Under the pieces are notes generated by a model. That model saw nothing but the letters and a program-made list of their open reading frames with translations, did not search any database and had not been told where the DNA came from. This document shows positions 34,198 through 47,379 of a stretch of 64,000 nucleotides of DNA, in pieces (positions within the stretch are counted from its first letter, which is position 1; the number at the start of each line of letters is the position of its first letter). The stretch is from Castanea sativa. Its lineage: Eukaryota > Streptophyta > Magnoliopsida > Fagales > Fagaceae. The translations under genes and the position numbers were made by a program. The stretch lies in the NCBI RefSeq assembly GCF_040712315.1, contig NC_134017.1:24780322-24844321 (forward strand). The letters are read 5' to 3'.

Positions 34198-37100
34198 TCT
34201 TCCTTGATTTGTGGGTAAGTCAAAATAGCATGAGCTTATTTTTTTAATTTTTTGAAAACCGAACCAGGCATTTTTAAATATTGTTAACATTTATTATTAA
34301 TTGAAATTAGCAGGAAATAAGAAAAATGAGCTAATATGATATTAGTAAATATATGTATAACCATCCCTTTATTTTAGGGTTTATTGTTTGTCATTTAGTG
34401 TTGGCATATTTTTTTCTTTTTTGGATAAGGTTTTTTCACTTGCTAGAAGAAAAGTGTTACGTTCCTACAATTTTCACAACAAATTTTATGTGGTAATTAT
34501 TATTGGTTCTAATTTGAATCACCACTGAAATTTATTTTTTGTCCAAAAATAACAGTTTGTAACAACGTTTCACATAGAATTTGTTGCGAAAATATTATAG
34601 TATTTCTCTTGCTAGAAATATTGATTTAGGGTATCAAAGGAGATTCACGCAAGGTAGAAGTGGTACTCCAAAAACTTGATGTTCTAGTATACTATAATCA
34701 CAACCTCATTCATATATTTCCATTAGATGTGAAATATTTTATTTCCAGTATCTTTAGATTTTAAATGCACACCAAGTTCATGTTTAGTGTCCTTTCAATT
34801 TTCTCTAATTGTGTATTATTTATTTTTAAACTACAAATTCATCCCTCTAAAACTCAAAAATATTTATAAAAAAAAACTTAATTCAAATTAATTAGTCTTT
34901 TATGTAAAACTATGAATATGTACAATCTATTATAAAGTGAGTGAGTGGGCACGTTCTTAGTTGTATTCGTACATATGCACAAGTTACAATCTAGTATACT
35001 ATAATCACAACCTTCTTCAAATAGCTTGATGATGATTTGAAAGTAAATTGACTCCTCATAATGCTAGACCTTATTTGCTAACCTTCCTTTTGATAGTTGG
35101 ATGGTAGTTGAGTGTGTGGGTGCATGTAAAATATTGTATGTTGTGCGAAGACTTGCAAGATATGATGTCTAGAAAATTTTGAAGAAGAATTAATGTGTAG
35201 AAGTGTATATATATGAATGTGTTTAAAGAGTTGGGAGGAGTAAATGTTGCATGAGCACCTTAATGTCCCCTCTAAGCATTTTCTCTTCGATCCACTACTC
35301 TAAGTTTTGTAATAATTCTATTACTACATAAAATAGGAATTTTTGGAATCCTTTAATTTGAAGATAGGATTGATATTTATACAGGGGGAATGGAGGAGAT
35401 AGCTTAATATTTATCCTATTATTTCACTTCAGGAGTTTGAAACTTGCTTTTATCCTCAAATGTATCAAATTTTAATTTGTAATGATAAGACACATCAAAA
35501 CTCAAATTTAGAAAGAATCAAGACATAATGCCAATTAGCACCTATATCCCTACGACAAGGTGCCGATTGACACCGGTGTCCTATGCACATTTTGGCCCCA
35601 ACTTTGTTTTTTGGCTTGTTTTGCTTGATGTTTTTTACTTGTTTGAGGATACTTATGAGTTCTCTCTCTCTCTCTCTCTCTCTAGTTGCTTGAAAGTCAC
35701 TAAATAATCATAACACTATCTTAATTGACCTATTTTTTTTATATCTAATTTTCCTTCTCTTGTTCAAGGATAGAAAGTCAAAAATCACAATCTAAGGATT
35801 AACCTCATGAATTTTTTGATTGTTTTTTATTACATTTTTTTTTTCTTAAAAATTACACATGAGATTTTGACATGAAATTAAATTTAATTAATTCAATCAA
35901 GGACTAGTCAAAATTAATCACCCATCATCATGTGGTTTATGCTTTAACATATAAGAATGCATATTTACCATTAACCTTGATATAGCTTGATCTTTTGATA
36001 GGATGGTCCAACTGGCATGCTCTTTGTATTGTTTTGATTATGACGAACTCAAATATATTTTAGAGTAAAATTCATATATACTCTTGTATTGTTTAAAATT
36101 ACAAATTTACCCATTGGTGGATTCCTCCGTTGCAAGACGAGGAGTCTATAGTAAATAAGTTGTATATGCAACAATTCACAATTCACAAATCATGAGAAAT
36201 TAGTGTTGAAAGTGGAACTTCTCCATTATGAACATAGTATAGTTTTGTTATATAGTCGTGAATATACATGTTGGCTATAATATACAAGTAATCTTTCTTT
36301 GGAAGCAAAAGAAAGAAGAAAAAGCAAAAGATTAGCAAACTTTATTTAGTGCCATATTTGAACAAGATTGAGTGCCGCTCAAGCGAAGTTACAATACATT
36401 GAGAGTGTTGATCAAGAAATCAAAGGTATTAATTGACACTTCAATGAACCCACTTGAGCAAGGCTAGAACATATAACAAATGAGTACATATAGACTTGAT
36501 CATTTGAATGATATCAATTAATTTTAGGTAAAAATGTAAGAAAGCTTACAGGAATATCAATTAATTTTAGAATATATTTCAATAAAAATATGTTTAATTA
36601 AACATTTATTTATTTATCTTAATTTTTTTAGTAGTTTATGGGCTTCTAATTTCAAAGTAGAAGACAAACATAAACATAAACATTATGTAGCAAAATTTAA
36701 TATCAAAGTAGAAAATAATCACAAACATAAACATAACATTATGTGATATTAAGAACATTATAGTATTGCTATCTGTAGGGGATCATGATCCTTGTCATGG
36801 ACAAAAATTGAATTTATTTCTCAATTATGGAAGAAAAAAATAACTAAATTAAAATAATTGTAGTAGGTCTTATGCAAATCCAAATAACGCTAACTCAACA
36901 AATCAAGATAACGCTAACATTACAATAATATTTACAACTAACTCAATTACAATCCTTTGTATTATTTTTCACTAAGACTTAACAAACTTCTCGCATCCAT
37001 TATCATGTTCATGCACATCCTTTATATGTTGTTGACTGCTACCTCAAACAGTCACAATTGATTTTAATGATGTTTTCAAACTCTTATTTTTAGAAAGCGT

Positions 37101-38826
37101 AATTTTGGCAAAAACAATGCTGTTATAAAGTGCTTTTAATTCTTTATATTTTTAAATATCATACATTCACTTCATGTAGTATTGTTATTTTTTTATTCTA
37201 AGAGGTCTTCCAAAGCTTGATTTTGTGTAGGATGATTGAATTCTACGCTTTATCAATAGTAATATCACTTCCCAAAAAATTTTTGGAGGCCACAACTACG
37301 ATTAAATAAAACCAAATCAATTTTTGGACTAAATCTTTTGTATCTTTGTTCCTATAAACTCTTCATGAATAGCTATTGAGAAATAATATTTTTATCTTTT
37401 TCATTATGGGTAGCTTTATAGTTATTTGTTAGAAAACAAAATTATGTACACTACTAGAAAAAAGAAGAAGAAGAAGAAGATTTTTTCTAAAGAACCTTGC
37501 AGTTTACTTGTTGATACCTCCTAGTAGTTCAAAATGAGAGACTCAAGGTTAAGAGCAAAGTCTTTTTTGAGGAACATGGGGTTGAAGGTATTGCTCTTTG
37601 AGATATTCAATGGACATAACCAGATTCCTTTGTATTTAAACTTTTTGTCATTTTCTTTCTAAGCAAACAAAATGAATTTATAATGTATTTAATGAAAAAA
37701 ATTTAATTAAATGATTACTTTCTCTCCTAGTAATATGTTTTTTCCTATTTCAAGCGATTTTAATTTCAACATAAAGGTCAAACATAAACATAAACATAAA
37801 CGTTAAGTGGCAAAATATAACAAACTTATTTCAAAATGAGTAATATGATTTTAAGAATTATACCTTAAATTTACCGTAGGAATTTTAGAGGATCTTGAAT
37901 CTCTTCATGAAAAAATTTGGAATTCCCTTCTCAATTATGGTCAATGTTATTAGCGACATTTTTTAACCAAACCCATAATCCATGGTGTCAATACCGTATT
38001 TTATCTGGCCGTAAATTTTGTTGGGATCCAAGTTTTAAATTAAGGGTCTCAGGGACTTATTTTAACCTTGCAACAAAGATATTGAAAGCCCTTTTAATTT
38101 GTTCATTTAAAGGCAAAAATCAGACTTTAATTGATTGAATCATTGTGGAATATATGAAAATTACCAATTTGAGCTTACCCTGGAAAATGTGCTTTATTTC
38201 TTAACTGATTTTTGTTTTCCCTTGAATTGCATTAGAGATCCTCGCTGATTTGTTACTATATTTTTTAGGTTGCTTTGGTGAGCCTAAATTTGGTTAACAA
38301 TTAACCTTGGAAGCGCTTGGAACCACAATTCAATTAAGGAAATATTTAAATTCTTCAAGAGATATTTGCCATTATTTCAATTGGGTCCAGAAGTCTCACA
38401 TTTATTTTAACCGGTCTCATAATACTAATCTCTTGGAAATTTATCTAATATTCCGAACATGTTTATTAAGAGTGTCCAATTTGTATTTAAAGTCCACTGG
38501 TTATTGGATTGAAAAAAATGGATGAAATTATATAGAATTAAACTAGAGAATTTAGAATCCTCTTTATTCTAGATGATTTCCCTCTAACCGCTTTTGGCAT
38601 CATATTTCAGCTCCTTGCCAGCACACTCCTCAATAGACTCATTCCCACGCTTTCAAGGTTGCATATAACCACAACACACCTCACAAAAAGGGACAAACCT
38701 CACCATATTAGAAAAGTACCCCACACACACGAGCAGAGAGAAATTTATCTCTAGCCCTCCCCCATTTTCTCATTTTTCCTCCATCGCCAACCCTAGAATA
38801 CAACATAGGTAAAAAGGAGAAGAAGC

Positions 38827-40553
38827 CAAAGTCACAACAAGTTGAGGGAACACAACTGATGCAAAACTCATAAAATAAGATTCCTCTCTCTTTTCTTCTA
38901 CTCTTTTGTTATTTTTGTCTTAGCATGAGATCCTCATTGGGTTTCTATGTTTTCCTTGAAGCCAAACATCAGCTATCATCAACCAAAGGAAGCAAAAAAA
39001 CACAACAAACTGAAGCAAAATTGAAATAGAACTCTTAATTAGTAAAAACAATAAATATAGAACAAAGGCTAACTACAAAATTCTTAAGGCCACAATTTTA
39101 TTTAATATTTTTTTATTGGAGGTAAATTTTGACAAATCCACCTTTGGATTATATCTTCTTCTTATATCCCACATACTTGCAAAATTTCTAGAAAATTAAA
39201 GATTAATAGCTATATCATCAATGAATTGTTTAAATTACAAGTTTTTGTAGTTTAAAATTATGCGTAAAATATAAGCTTATAAATCATATAGTAAATAATA
39301 TCTGTTTGATGCAAAATATGACTTGTGTAATAAGAGCGTAAATAACATGCAATTCAACATTTAGATTTTTAAAATATGTAGTAATGTTTATTTTATTGAG
39401 TAAAGTTGTAATTTTAGGCTACAACCAGTTTTGTAAACTGGAGCAGGAGCTATCACCCCAAGCCAAGTGTCAAGCTTTTAGCCTACTTTAGAGAGCGTTA
39501 CTAGAGATCTTTTTATGTCCTCTAAACCACATTTAATATATTTCCCTTTTAGGAATTCATGGGCTTGGTTCATGAATTAGTTTTTAAACATTTTTAGTAC
39601 TTCAGAAGCTAATTTGCTGAAATCTGGATGATTTGGTTATAGCTTCCTCTAGTGGTAGCTTAAACTTAGGGAAGAAGAATGATATTTATTGCATTTCAGC
39701 TTTTTGGTGTCAGCTCAGCCCTTGAGTATTGTTCATGTTAGAAATGGCAGCAATAGAGAAGTTGATGGGACAGGTGGCCAGCTCCTATTTTGGTTTGGGA
39801 GTTTGGTTGCTTCTTGAGGTGCTCTCCAACAGAAGACAAAACTAAATGGGGTTCTTAAGACTTGTTTTGGCCGAGATTTCAATTTGGGCTTGGCCATGAG
39901 GGTTGAGTATTTTGGTGGGCCTTTGACTTGGTGATTCTCTCCATTTAAGCCTATCATTTTGCTTTCTCATTGTGAGCCCTACAAAATGGACAAATTACCA
40001 TATATTGCCATGAATTTTTATTCCACATGGGCTTTAATTGTTAGTAAAAATGAAATGTATTCATGAGTTTTAATAAATATTTATGATAGGTTTTGAGTAT
40101 TAATTTTCATGGGCTTTAAATAACAATTTGTATAGTTTCTCATAACATTTATAAATAATTTTTGTCATGGATTATTTTGTAAATAATATATTTTTTTGGG
40201 GCTTTTAAATAATAACCTCAAACATTTATTGTGAATTATATTTACCATGGGTTTAAACAAAGGCAATATCCATGGGTTTCAAATAATATATGGTAACAAC
40301 CTCTATAATGGAAGAATGTGATATTCTCATGGGTTTTTCTATAGATAATCATAATGGAATTATAGGATAAATAATTATCATGAGTTTTTTTAAACAAATA
40401 TCATGAATGTTGTGATATAAGATAAATAGTGATCATGGATTCTTGTATAAATTCTATTGGTTTATAATATAGTATGAAATAAATAAACGTCATGGTTTTA
40501 AGATAAATAATCATAACTTTCCATGAGTTTTTATAAGATGATTGACATGGATT
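38827..40553. other. Intergenic DNA with a degenerate CATGGGTTT-type array
   Basis: No gene. From about 40010 to 40550 a loosely repeated theme (CATGGGCTTTAAATAA, ATGAGTTTTAATAAA and variants) recurs every ~50-60 bases, probably an old minisatellite. The first part (38830-39970) shows no pattern I recognise. Confidence 0.45.
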
Positions 40554-40566
40554 TTGAGAATAGATA

Positions 40567-40689
40567 ATTTTTTTTCGAGAAATAATTACAACATACTGCT
40601 GCTAACCCCGCAGCTCGAACCCTTTCCCCCCTAAACTCCCAAGCACTTTGTACATGGAGAGGTGTCAATTCAGCTACAAGACCTTTGGC
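40567..40689 (-). mobile_element. tRNA-derived SINE, minus strand
   Basis: On the minus strand: A box TAGCTGAATTG, then B box GGTTCGAGCTG about 60 bases later, ending in an A run (T run 40568-40575 on plus). It is flanked by TTGAGAATAGATAATT (from 40554) and TTGAGAATAGATGATT (from 40690), a ~13-16-base target-site duplication with one mismatch. Confidence 0.8.
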
Positions 40690-40849
40690 TTGAGAATAGA
40701 TGATTGACGTAGAGTCCATGGGCTTGTAATATTATAGTAATAGGTTTAAGAACTTAAAGCATTGCTTGTCATTGAACTTGAAGTGAAATACTCATGATAT
40801 AGTATTTTGCCAAATATTAATAATCTTGAACTTTTGATAAAATAGTGCC

Positions 40850-41366
40850 AAGTAATTAGCTTGGACTTTTAATAATTCCAATGTAAATTGGGCTTTTGAT
40901 ATTACCAATGAGAATTGAGATTTCGATACTGCTTGTGTGAATTGGGCTTTTGATATTACCAATAAAAATTGGGGTTTTGATATATTGCTAATGTGAATTG
41001 AGATTTTAATAATGCTAATGTGAATTGGGCTTTTAATATTGCCAATGAGAATTGGGCTTTTGATATATTGCCAATATGAGTTGGGGTTTTTGATATTGCC
41101 AATGAGAATTGAGCTTTTAATATTGCCAATGCAAATTGGGCTTTTAATATTGCTAATGAGAATTCGGTTTTTGATAAGTAATTTGCCATTGATTTAAATC
41201 ATAGACTTTTCAACTATTTCCAAACACAAGTATTATTGAGCTTTAAAAAAAATGGGACCTGTGCATTGGACTTGTAAGGCCTGTTTTGAGCTTTGCTAAA
41301 CAATGATAATGAAATTGGTTAGTGCCAATGTAAATTGGGTTTTAGATATTGTCAATGAGAATTGGG
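40850..41366 (+). repeat. Minisatellite, block 1 (GATATTGCCAATGAGAATTGGGCTTTT-type units)
   Basis: Units of about 27-32 bases recur to about 41170, followed by a ~155-base tail ending AATGATAATGAAATTGG (about 41325) and a restart of the array that is cut at 41366 by the Copia insertion. The 77-codon open frame across it is a translation of the repeat, not a gene. Confidence 0.85.
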
Positions 41367-41776
41367 TGTTGGGTTTTGTGAAGCCTAGTTGTGTTTGATC
41401 CGGTTGACGACCCAACCGGACCTGAATAATGTTGTGTAGTTTTTTAATGTGAGATTTCCTGCAGCTTAGTCCATGGAGCAGATGCTTGGGTCGACAATTT
41501 TTGGCCCGTCTTGTAGCCCATTGTGAATCCTATGCGCAGGATATAGAAAAAACGTTATTTTGGTGATTAGGGTTTTCTGTTGTTGTTTTATGAGTGAGAA
41601 AAAGACTACTTTGTATTTTTTCCCTGATAATAGTGATATCCCTGCAACTCCATGGACGAGGTAAATTGTCGAACCACGTAAATACTATCTTGTGTGTGTA
41701 ATTATTTTTCTTTGGTGTGTGTTTTCTCTATTTTCTGTTTCTCACAGGTTGGGAATTTTGTGGTAATTCCCCTACA
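41367..41776 (+). repeat. Copia 5' LTR
   Basis: 410 bases, TG...CA ends, followed two bases on by the primer-binding site. It differs from the 3' LTR by many substitutions and small indels. Confidence 0.9.
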
Positions 41777-41778
41777 AT

Positions 41779-41790
41779 TGGTATCAGAGC
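41779..41790 (+). other. Primer-binding site of the Copia element
   Basis: TGGTATCAGAGC is complementary to the 3' end of initiator tRNA-Met, the standard primer of plant Copia elements. It starts two bases after the 5' LTR. Confidence 0.9.
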
Positions 41791-41815
41791 CTAGGGTTAG
41801 GTTTGAGTGGGAGCA

Positions 41816-42648
41816 ATGACAGAGGAAGCAGGAAAGGCATCTGGAATAGAAAAGTTCGATGGCACAGACTTCGCGTATTAGAGGATGCAGATTGAAGATT
41901 ATCTCTATGGGAAGAAATTGCATTTGCTTCTTTTGGGGACAAAACTTGCGACTATGAAGGATGAGGAATGGGCTCTTCTTGACAGACAGGTACTGGGAGT
42001 TATCAGGTTAACAATGTCTAGGTCTGTTGCACACAATGTTGTAAAGGAGAAAACCACAATAGATCTGATTAAGGCTTTGCCTAGTATGTATAAAAAGTCG
42101 TTAGCAAACAACAAGGTGTATCTGATGAAGAAACTGTTCAATCTGAAGATGGCAGAGAACGCATCAGTAGCACAACATCTGAATGAATTCAACACTATCA
42201 CAAATCAATTGTCGTTAGTAGAAATTGATTTTGATGATGAGATCAGTGCACTGATTGTTTTGGCTTCTTTGCCAAACAATTAGGAGGCAATGAGGATGAC
42301 AATAAGTAATTCCACAGGAAAAGAAAAGCTGAAGTACAATGACACAAGATTTAATTCTGATTGAGGAGATTCGCAGAAGAGATACAGGTGAAACCTCAGG
42401 ATCTAGTTCTGCCCTAAACCTTGAGTCAATAGGTAGAGATAATGATAGAAATTCAAATTGGGGCAAATCAAAATCTAGAAATTCTAATCGAAACAGAAGT
42501 AAATCTAGATCAGGCCAACAAGTACAATGCTGGAATTGTGGGAAAACAGGTCACTTTAGGAGGCAATGCAAAATTCCTAAGAAGAAGAATGAAGATGATT
42601 CTGCTAATGCTGTAACAAAGAGGTACATGATGCATTACTTCTTGCAGT
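41816..42648 (+). pseudogene. Copia gag (capsid plus CCHC knuckle), broken
   Basis: The start ATG at 41816 is followed by a stop at about 41879. An open stretch (MQIEDYLYGKKLH...) runs to a stop at about 42281. A frame change then leads to the Arg/Ser-rich nucleocapsid part with CWNCGKTGHFRRQC (42528-42569). Both named stops lie where relatives carry tryptophan (TGG to TAG). Gag forms the cytoplasmic particle in active elements. Confidence 0.85.
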
Positions 42649-42650
42649 AG

Positions 42651-45600
42651 ACAGTCCACTTGATGATTGGGTTTTGGACTCAGGAGTTTCGTTTCATACC
42701 ACTCCACACCGAGAAATCATACAGAATTATGTTGCAGGTGATTTTGGTAAGGTGTATTTGACCGATGGTACAACCTTGGATGTTGTAGGTATGGGAGACG
42801 TTCAGATATTGTTGCTCGATGGATCTGTTTGGTTACTGGAAAAGGCTTGACATATTCCTGATTTGAGGAGGAATTTGATTTTTGTTGGATAACTTGATGA
42901 TGAAGGGCATGCAATACTATTTGTTGGTGAGATTTGGAAGATTACAAAGGGAGCTAGAGTATTGGCTCATAGAAAGAAGACTGGTACTCTTTATATGACC
43001 TCAAGTCCAAGAGACATAGTTGCAATTGCTAAAGCAAGTACTGATACAAGCTTATGGTACCGCAGACTTGGTCACATGAATGAGAAAGTGATGACGATGC
43101 TGTTGTCAAAAGGAAAACTACCAGAATTGAAATCTATTGATTTTGACATGTGTGAAAGCTGCATCTTAGGAAAGCATAAAAATGTGAGATTCTTGAAAAC
43201 TGGCAAGACGCCGAAGGCTAAGAAATTGGAGTTAGTACACACTAATTTGTGGGGCCCTTCTCTGGTTGCATCCCTTTGAGGTTCAAGGTACTACATCACT
43301 TTCAGTGATGACTCAAGCAGAAATGTATGAGTTTATTTTTTGAAAAATAAATTTGATGTATTTGAAACTTTTAAGAAGTGGAAGGCCATGGTTGAGACAG
43401 AAATAAGTTTGAAAGTAAAATGTTTGAGGTCAGATAATAAAGGAGGGTAAATAGATGGAGGGTTTAGTGAATATTGTGTTGCACAAGGAATTAGGATGGA
43501 GAAGACCATTCCTTGGACACCACAATAGAATGGTGTGGCTGAACGTATGAACAAAACTCTTAATGAGCGTGCTAGGAGTATGAGGTTGCATGCTAGACTA
43601 CCAAAAACTTTTTGGGCTGATGCTGTTAGCACTGCAGCTTACCTGATAAATCGAGGACCATCAGTTCCTATGGAGTTCAAACTTCCTAAGGAGGTTTTGA
43701 GCAATAAAGAGGTAAAGCTTTCCCATTTAAAATTTTTTGGTTGTGTTTCTTATGTTCATATTGATTCTAATGCTCGTAATAAACTTGATGCAAAGTCAAA
43801 AATTTGTTTTTTCATTGGCTATGGTGATGAGAAATTTGGCTATAGGTTTTGGGATGAACAAAACGGGAAAATCATCAAAAGTAGAAATGTGATATTTAAT
43901 GAACAGGTTATGTATAAGGACAGGTCAACTGTAGTGCCAGATGTTACAGAGATAGATCAAAATAAATCAGAGTTTGTCAACTTAGATGAATTGACTGAAA
44001 GTACTGTCCAGAAAATGGGTGAAAAATATAAGAAGAATGTAGATTCACAGGTAGATCAGAGTACACCAGTAGCTGAAGTCCGCAGATCTTCCAGGATCAT
44101 TAGACCTTTACAACATTATTCACCAGTTCTAAATTATCTCTTGTTGATTGATGGTGGTGAGCTAGAGTGTAATGATGAAGCCTTGCAAGATGAGAATTCA
44201 AGCAAGTGGGAGTTAGCTTTGAAGGATGAGATGGATTCCTTATTGGGGAATCAGACATGAGAATTGATTGAATTGCTAGTAGGAAATAAGATTTTGCACA
44301 ACAAGTGGGTATACAGAATAAAGAATGAGCATGATGGTAGCAAACATTACAAGGCCAGATTAGTTGTTAAAGGGTTCTAGACGAAGAAGGGCATTGACTA
44401 CTCAGAGTGATTTTCACCAGTTGTGAAGATGTCAACAATCAGACTAGTATTGGGAATAGTGACTGCAGAAAACTTACATCTTGAGCAGTTAGATGTGAAG
44501 ATGGCATTCCTTCATGGTGACTTGGAGGAAGACATTTACATGATTTAGTCAGAAGGATTGATTGTTTAGGGACAAGAGAATCTAGTCTGCAAACTGAAAA
44601 ATAGCTTATATGGCCTAAAACAAGCTCCTAGACAGTGGTACAAGAAATTTGACAGTTTTATGCATAGAATTGGGTTCAAGAGAAGTGAAGCTGAGCACTA
44701 TTGCTATGTTAAGTTTTTTAACAATTCTTACATCATTTAACTGTTGTATGTGGATGATATGCTCATTGAAGGGCCTAGCATTGAGGAGATTAATAATCTG
44801 AAGAAGTAATTGTCAAAACAATTTGCAATGAAGGATTTGGGAGCTGCAAAGCAAATCCTTGGTATGAGAAATATTATAGACAAGACTAATGGTACATTGA
44901 AGCTTTCACAGTCAAAGTATGTGAAGAAAGTTCTCAACAGATTCAACATGAATGAAGCTAAACTAGTGAGCACACTCTTGGGTAGTCTATTCAAACTAAG
45001 CAAAGAACACTCACTGAAGACAGAATAAGAAAGGGACTATATGAACAAGGTGCCGTATGCCTCAGCTATTGGCAGCTTGATGTATGCCATGTACCAGGCC
45101 AGATATTGCACATACAGTGGGAGTTGTGAGCAGATTCATGAATAGGGCAGGAAAGCAGCATTGGGAGGCAGTCAAGTGAATTCTGAGATATCTGAAGGGC
45201 TCATCAGATACATGTCTTTGCTTCACAGGTACAAGTTTGAAACTACAAGGTTATATAGATGCTGATTTTGTTGGTGACATTGATAGTAGAAAGAGTACTA
45301 CTAGGTTTGAATTTACTCTGGGTGGTACAGCTATATCTTGGGTTTCAAATTTATAAAAGATTGTTACTCTGTCTACAACAAAAGCTGAGTATGTTGCAGC
45401 AATTGAAGCTGGAAAGGAGATGATTTGGCTACATGGCTTCTTAGATAAATTGGGTAAGAAGCAAGAGGTGGGCATTCTACATAGTGATAGTCAATGCAAT
45501 TTTTCTTGCTACAAATTCAGCTTTTCATTCAAAGTCGAAGCATATACAAACAAAATATCATTTTATCCGGTATCTTGTTGAAGATAAGCTGGTAATACTT

Positions 45601-45672
45601 GAGAAGATTTGTGGATCTAAGAACCCAACAAATATGTTGACTAAGGATGTCACTATTAAGAAGTTGAAATAG
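42651..45672 (+). pseudogene. Copia pol (protease, integrase, RT, RNase H), broken
   Basis: Order seen: protease VLDSG (about 42671-42685); GAG-pre-integrase LWYRRLGHMNEKV (about 43051); integrase core around HTNLWGPS (43237-43260), where Asn replaces the usual first catalytic Asp; NGVAERMNKTLNERARSM (about 43531); RT from about 44200 with YVDD at 44747-44758; RNase H with STTKAEYVAA (about 45372), where Lys stands in place of a conserved Glu; end at 45672. At least ten stops, many of them TAG/TAA where CAG/CAA is expected. No product is possible. Confidence 0.88.
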
Positions 45673-45793
45673 TGTGCAGCTTCAATTGGCCTTCTAACTT
45701 GAGGACATGAGTATGAGTTGTAGGGATAAGGGATTGTTTTTTGGAAGATAATGGCTGATATTGTTGATTGAACTAGTCTCCAAGGAGGAGATT

Positions 45794-46212
45794 TGTTGGG
45801 CTTTGTGAAGCCTAGTTGTATTTGATCCAGTTGACAACCGGACCCGACCTGAATAATGTTGCGTGGTTTTTTAATAGGAGATTTCATGAGGCTTAGTCCA
45901 TGGAGCGAAGGCTTGGGCTGACAATTTTTGGCTCGTCTTGTAAACTATTGTGAATCTTGTGTGCAAGATATAGAAAAAACGTTATTTTGGTGATTAAGGT
46001 ATTCCGTTGTTGTTTTGTGAGAGAGAAAAAGACTGTAGGCGCACTTTGTATTTTTTCCCTGATAATAGTGAAATCCCTACAACTCCGTGGACGTAGGCAA
46101 ATTGCCGAACCACGTAAATATTATCTTGTGCGTGTGATTATTTTTCTTTGGTGTGTGTTTTCTTTATTTTCTATTTCTCATAGGTTGGGAATTTCGTGGT
46201 AATTCCCCTACA
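45794..46212 (+). repeat. Copia 3' LTR
   Basis: 419 bases starting TGTTGGGCTTTGTG after the purine-rich CAAGGAGGAGATT. It ends CCCCTACA, followed by the resumed minisatellite. Confidence 0.9.
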
Positions 46213-46374
46213 TTAAGCTTTTGATATTGCCAATGTGAATTGAGCTTTTGATATTGCTAATGAGAATTGGGTTTTTGATATTGCCAATAAAAATTGGGTT
46301 TTTGATATATTTTTAATAAGAATTGGGCTTTTGATATATTGTTAATTCGAATTGGGGTTTTTGATATTGCCAAT
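46213..46374 (+). repeat. Minisatellite, block 2 between Copia and solo LTR
   Basis: The same 27-32-base units resume at the right end of the Copia element and run to the 1-kb solo LTR. Confidence 0.85.
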
Positions 46375-47379
46375 TGTTAGGACATATGTGATTCATATTA
46401 GGAACATATGTCATCATGTATTATCTAATCCTTTGACAAAACACACTTTACTTGTAATTGGGCAAATCTAGGATGTGTTTAATGCTTCAAGGAACAATAT
46501 TTCAAGTTCAAGTGTTAAAGTCATGCAAATCTGTCCAAGAATTAAGTGATGAAGTGCTAGATTTTAAATCTCAACGGCTAGTATCTATCGAAATTTAAAA
46601 AGCTATTCTAGCTAGAATCTCGACAGCTGCTCGACAGATAGGGTATCTATCGAGAATTATGAAAATCAGGTTTTCAGTTATAATTTAATTCCAATTTGTG
46701 AGTATGTGTTTGAGATTTTTTTTCTCACAACTCTAAACATATATAAGGATTATTTTAAAGGCTGTCATAGTGAGCACAATTGCACAAGTGTGAAGCAAAG
46801 AGTTGTTCATGTAAATTGTGATCGGAAACCTAGTTTGCCTTAGTTCTTCTTTCTCTTGAAGAAACTGCTGTGTTTGTACACTGTAGGGTTTTTTGAACAA
46901 GTAACTTCATGATCTTTATCGTGTGATGAACTAAAGAATTTTGTAGCCAACATTCTTCTAAAGTTGGTGATTAAGTCGCGTACTGGGATCCGCGCATTTA
47001 TTGGTTAGTCACGTATTGGAAGCCATGCATTAAAAGAAGAGATTGTCACCACAGAACAAGTCCAATTGGGTATTGGGGTAAGGGTTCAACTGTAGGTTGG
47101 TATAAGGTACTGAGATTCATTTACTTGTAACCGTTTGTTGTGATAATAATGAATTTTCGAGAGTGATGACCTTCAAATCACCTGGTGGGGTTTTTGCCTT
47201 GGAGGTTTTCCCCATTTGAAAACAAATCACCTTGTCAATTTTATTTTTCGCTAAATTTTATTTAGTTGGTGATTTGTTTGTGCTGCCATGTACATTGCAG
47301 ATTAATTTGATTAATTAATAAACTTGGCTAATTAATCAATTAATTCATCACAAGGGGTTAATACATTCTTGGCCTATCA
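46375..47379 (+). mobile_element. Solo LTR, 1005 bp, in the minisatellite
   Basis: It starts TGTTAGGACATATG and ends GGCCTATCA. Flanks CCAAT (46370-46374) and ACAAT (47380-47384) fit a 5-bp duplication with one change. A TATA-like ACATATATAAGG lies near 46737. No internal region remains, so it is the product of LTR-LTR recombination. It belongs to the same family as the inverted copy at 30633-31570. Confidence 0.75.

Larger units (their letters stand above)
32612..38826 (+). repeat. Large dispersed direct repeat, copy A (~6.2 kb)
   Basis: The stretch aligns end to end, in the same orientation, with 52084-58979. It starts at TCTATTATAATTT and ends at GGAGAAGAAG. No intact gene lies inside; frames are short. 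It contains the paired Helitrons (33072-33450 and 33453-33882), a (TA)n tract (34166-34195), a (CT)n tract (35658-35683) and repeated ACATAAACATAAAC words. The middle and right parts resemble no family I know. It has no TG/CA ends, no primer-binding site and no duplication at its edges, so it is a duplicated block or composite rather than an LTR. Confidence 0.85.
41367..46212 (+). mobile_element. Ty1/Copia LTR retrotransposon, complete but dead, 4.85 kb
   Basis: It has two LTRs (41367-41776 and 45794-46212), both TGTTGGG...CCCCTACA. A primer-binding site TGGTATCAGAGC (initiator tRNA-Met type) lies at 41779-41790, and a polypurine tract at 45782-45793. Gag, protease, integrase, RT and RNase H follow in Copia order. 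Flanks TTGGG/TTAAG fit a decayed 5-bp duplication in the host minisatellite. Stops throughout and visibly diverged LTRs mark an old insertion. Confidence 0.92.

Noticed and set aside
34010..34620. Possibility that the MITE and the solo LTR were precisely excised from copy A
   Set aside because: A solo LTR cannot excise cleanly and copy A shows no remnant duplication at that site, so post-duplication insertion in B is simpler; for the MITE, excision is possible but less likely.
40956..41189. 77-codon minus-strand open frame with repeated LAILKAQF-type units
   Set aside because: It is a direct translation of the 27-32-bp minisatellite and continues in other blocks with stops.
41779..41790. tRNA gene suggested by TGGTATCAGAGC
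   Set aside because: It is the primer-binding site of the Copia element; no cloverleaf can be formed around it.
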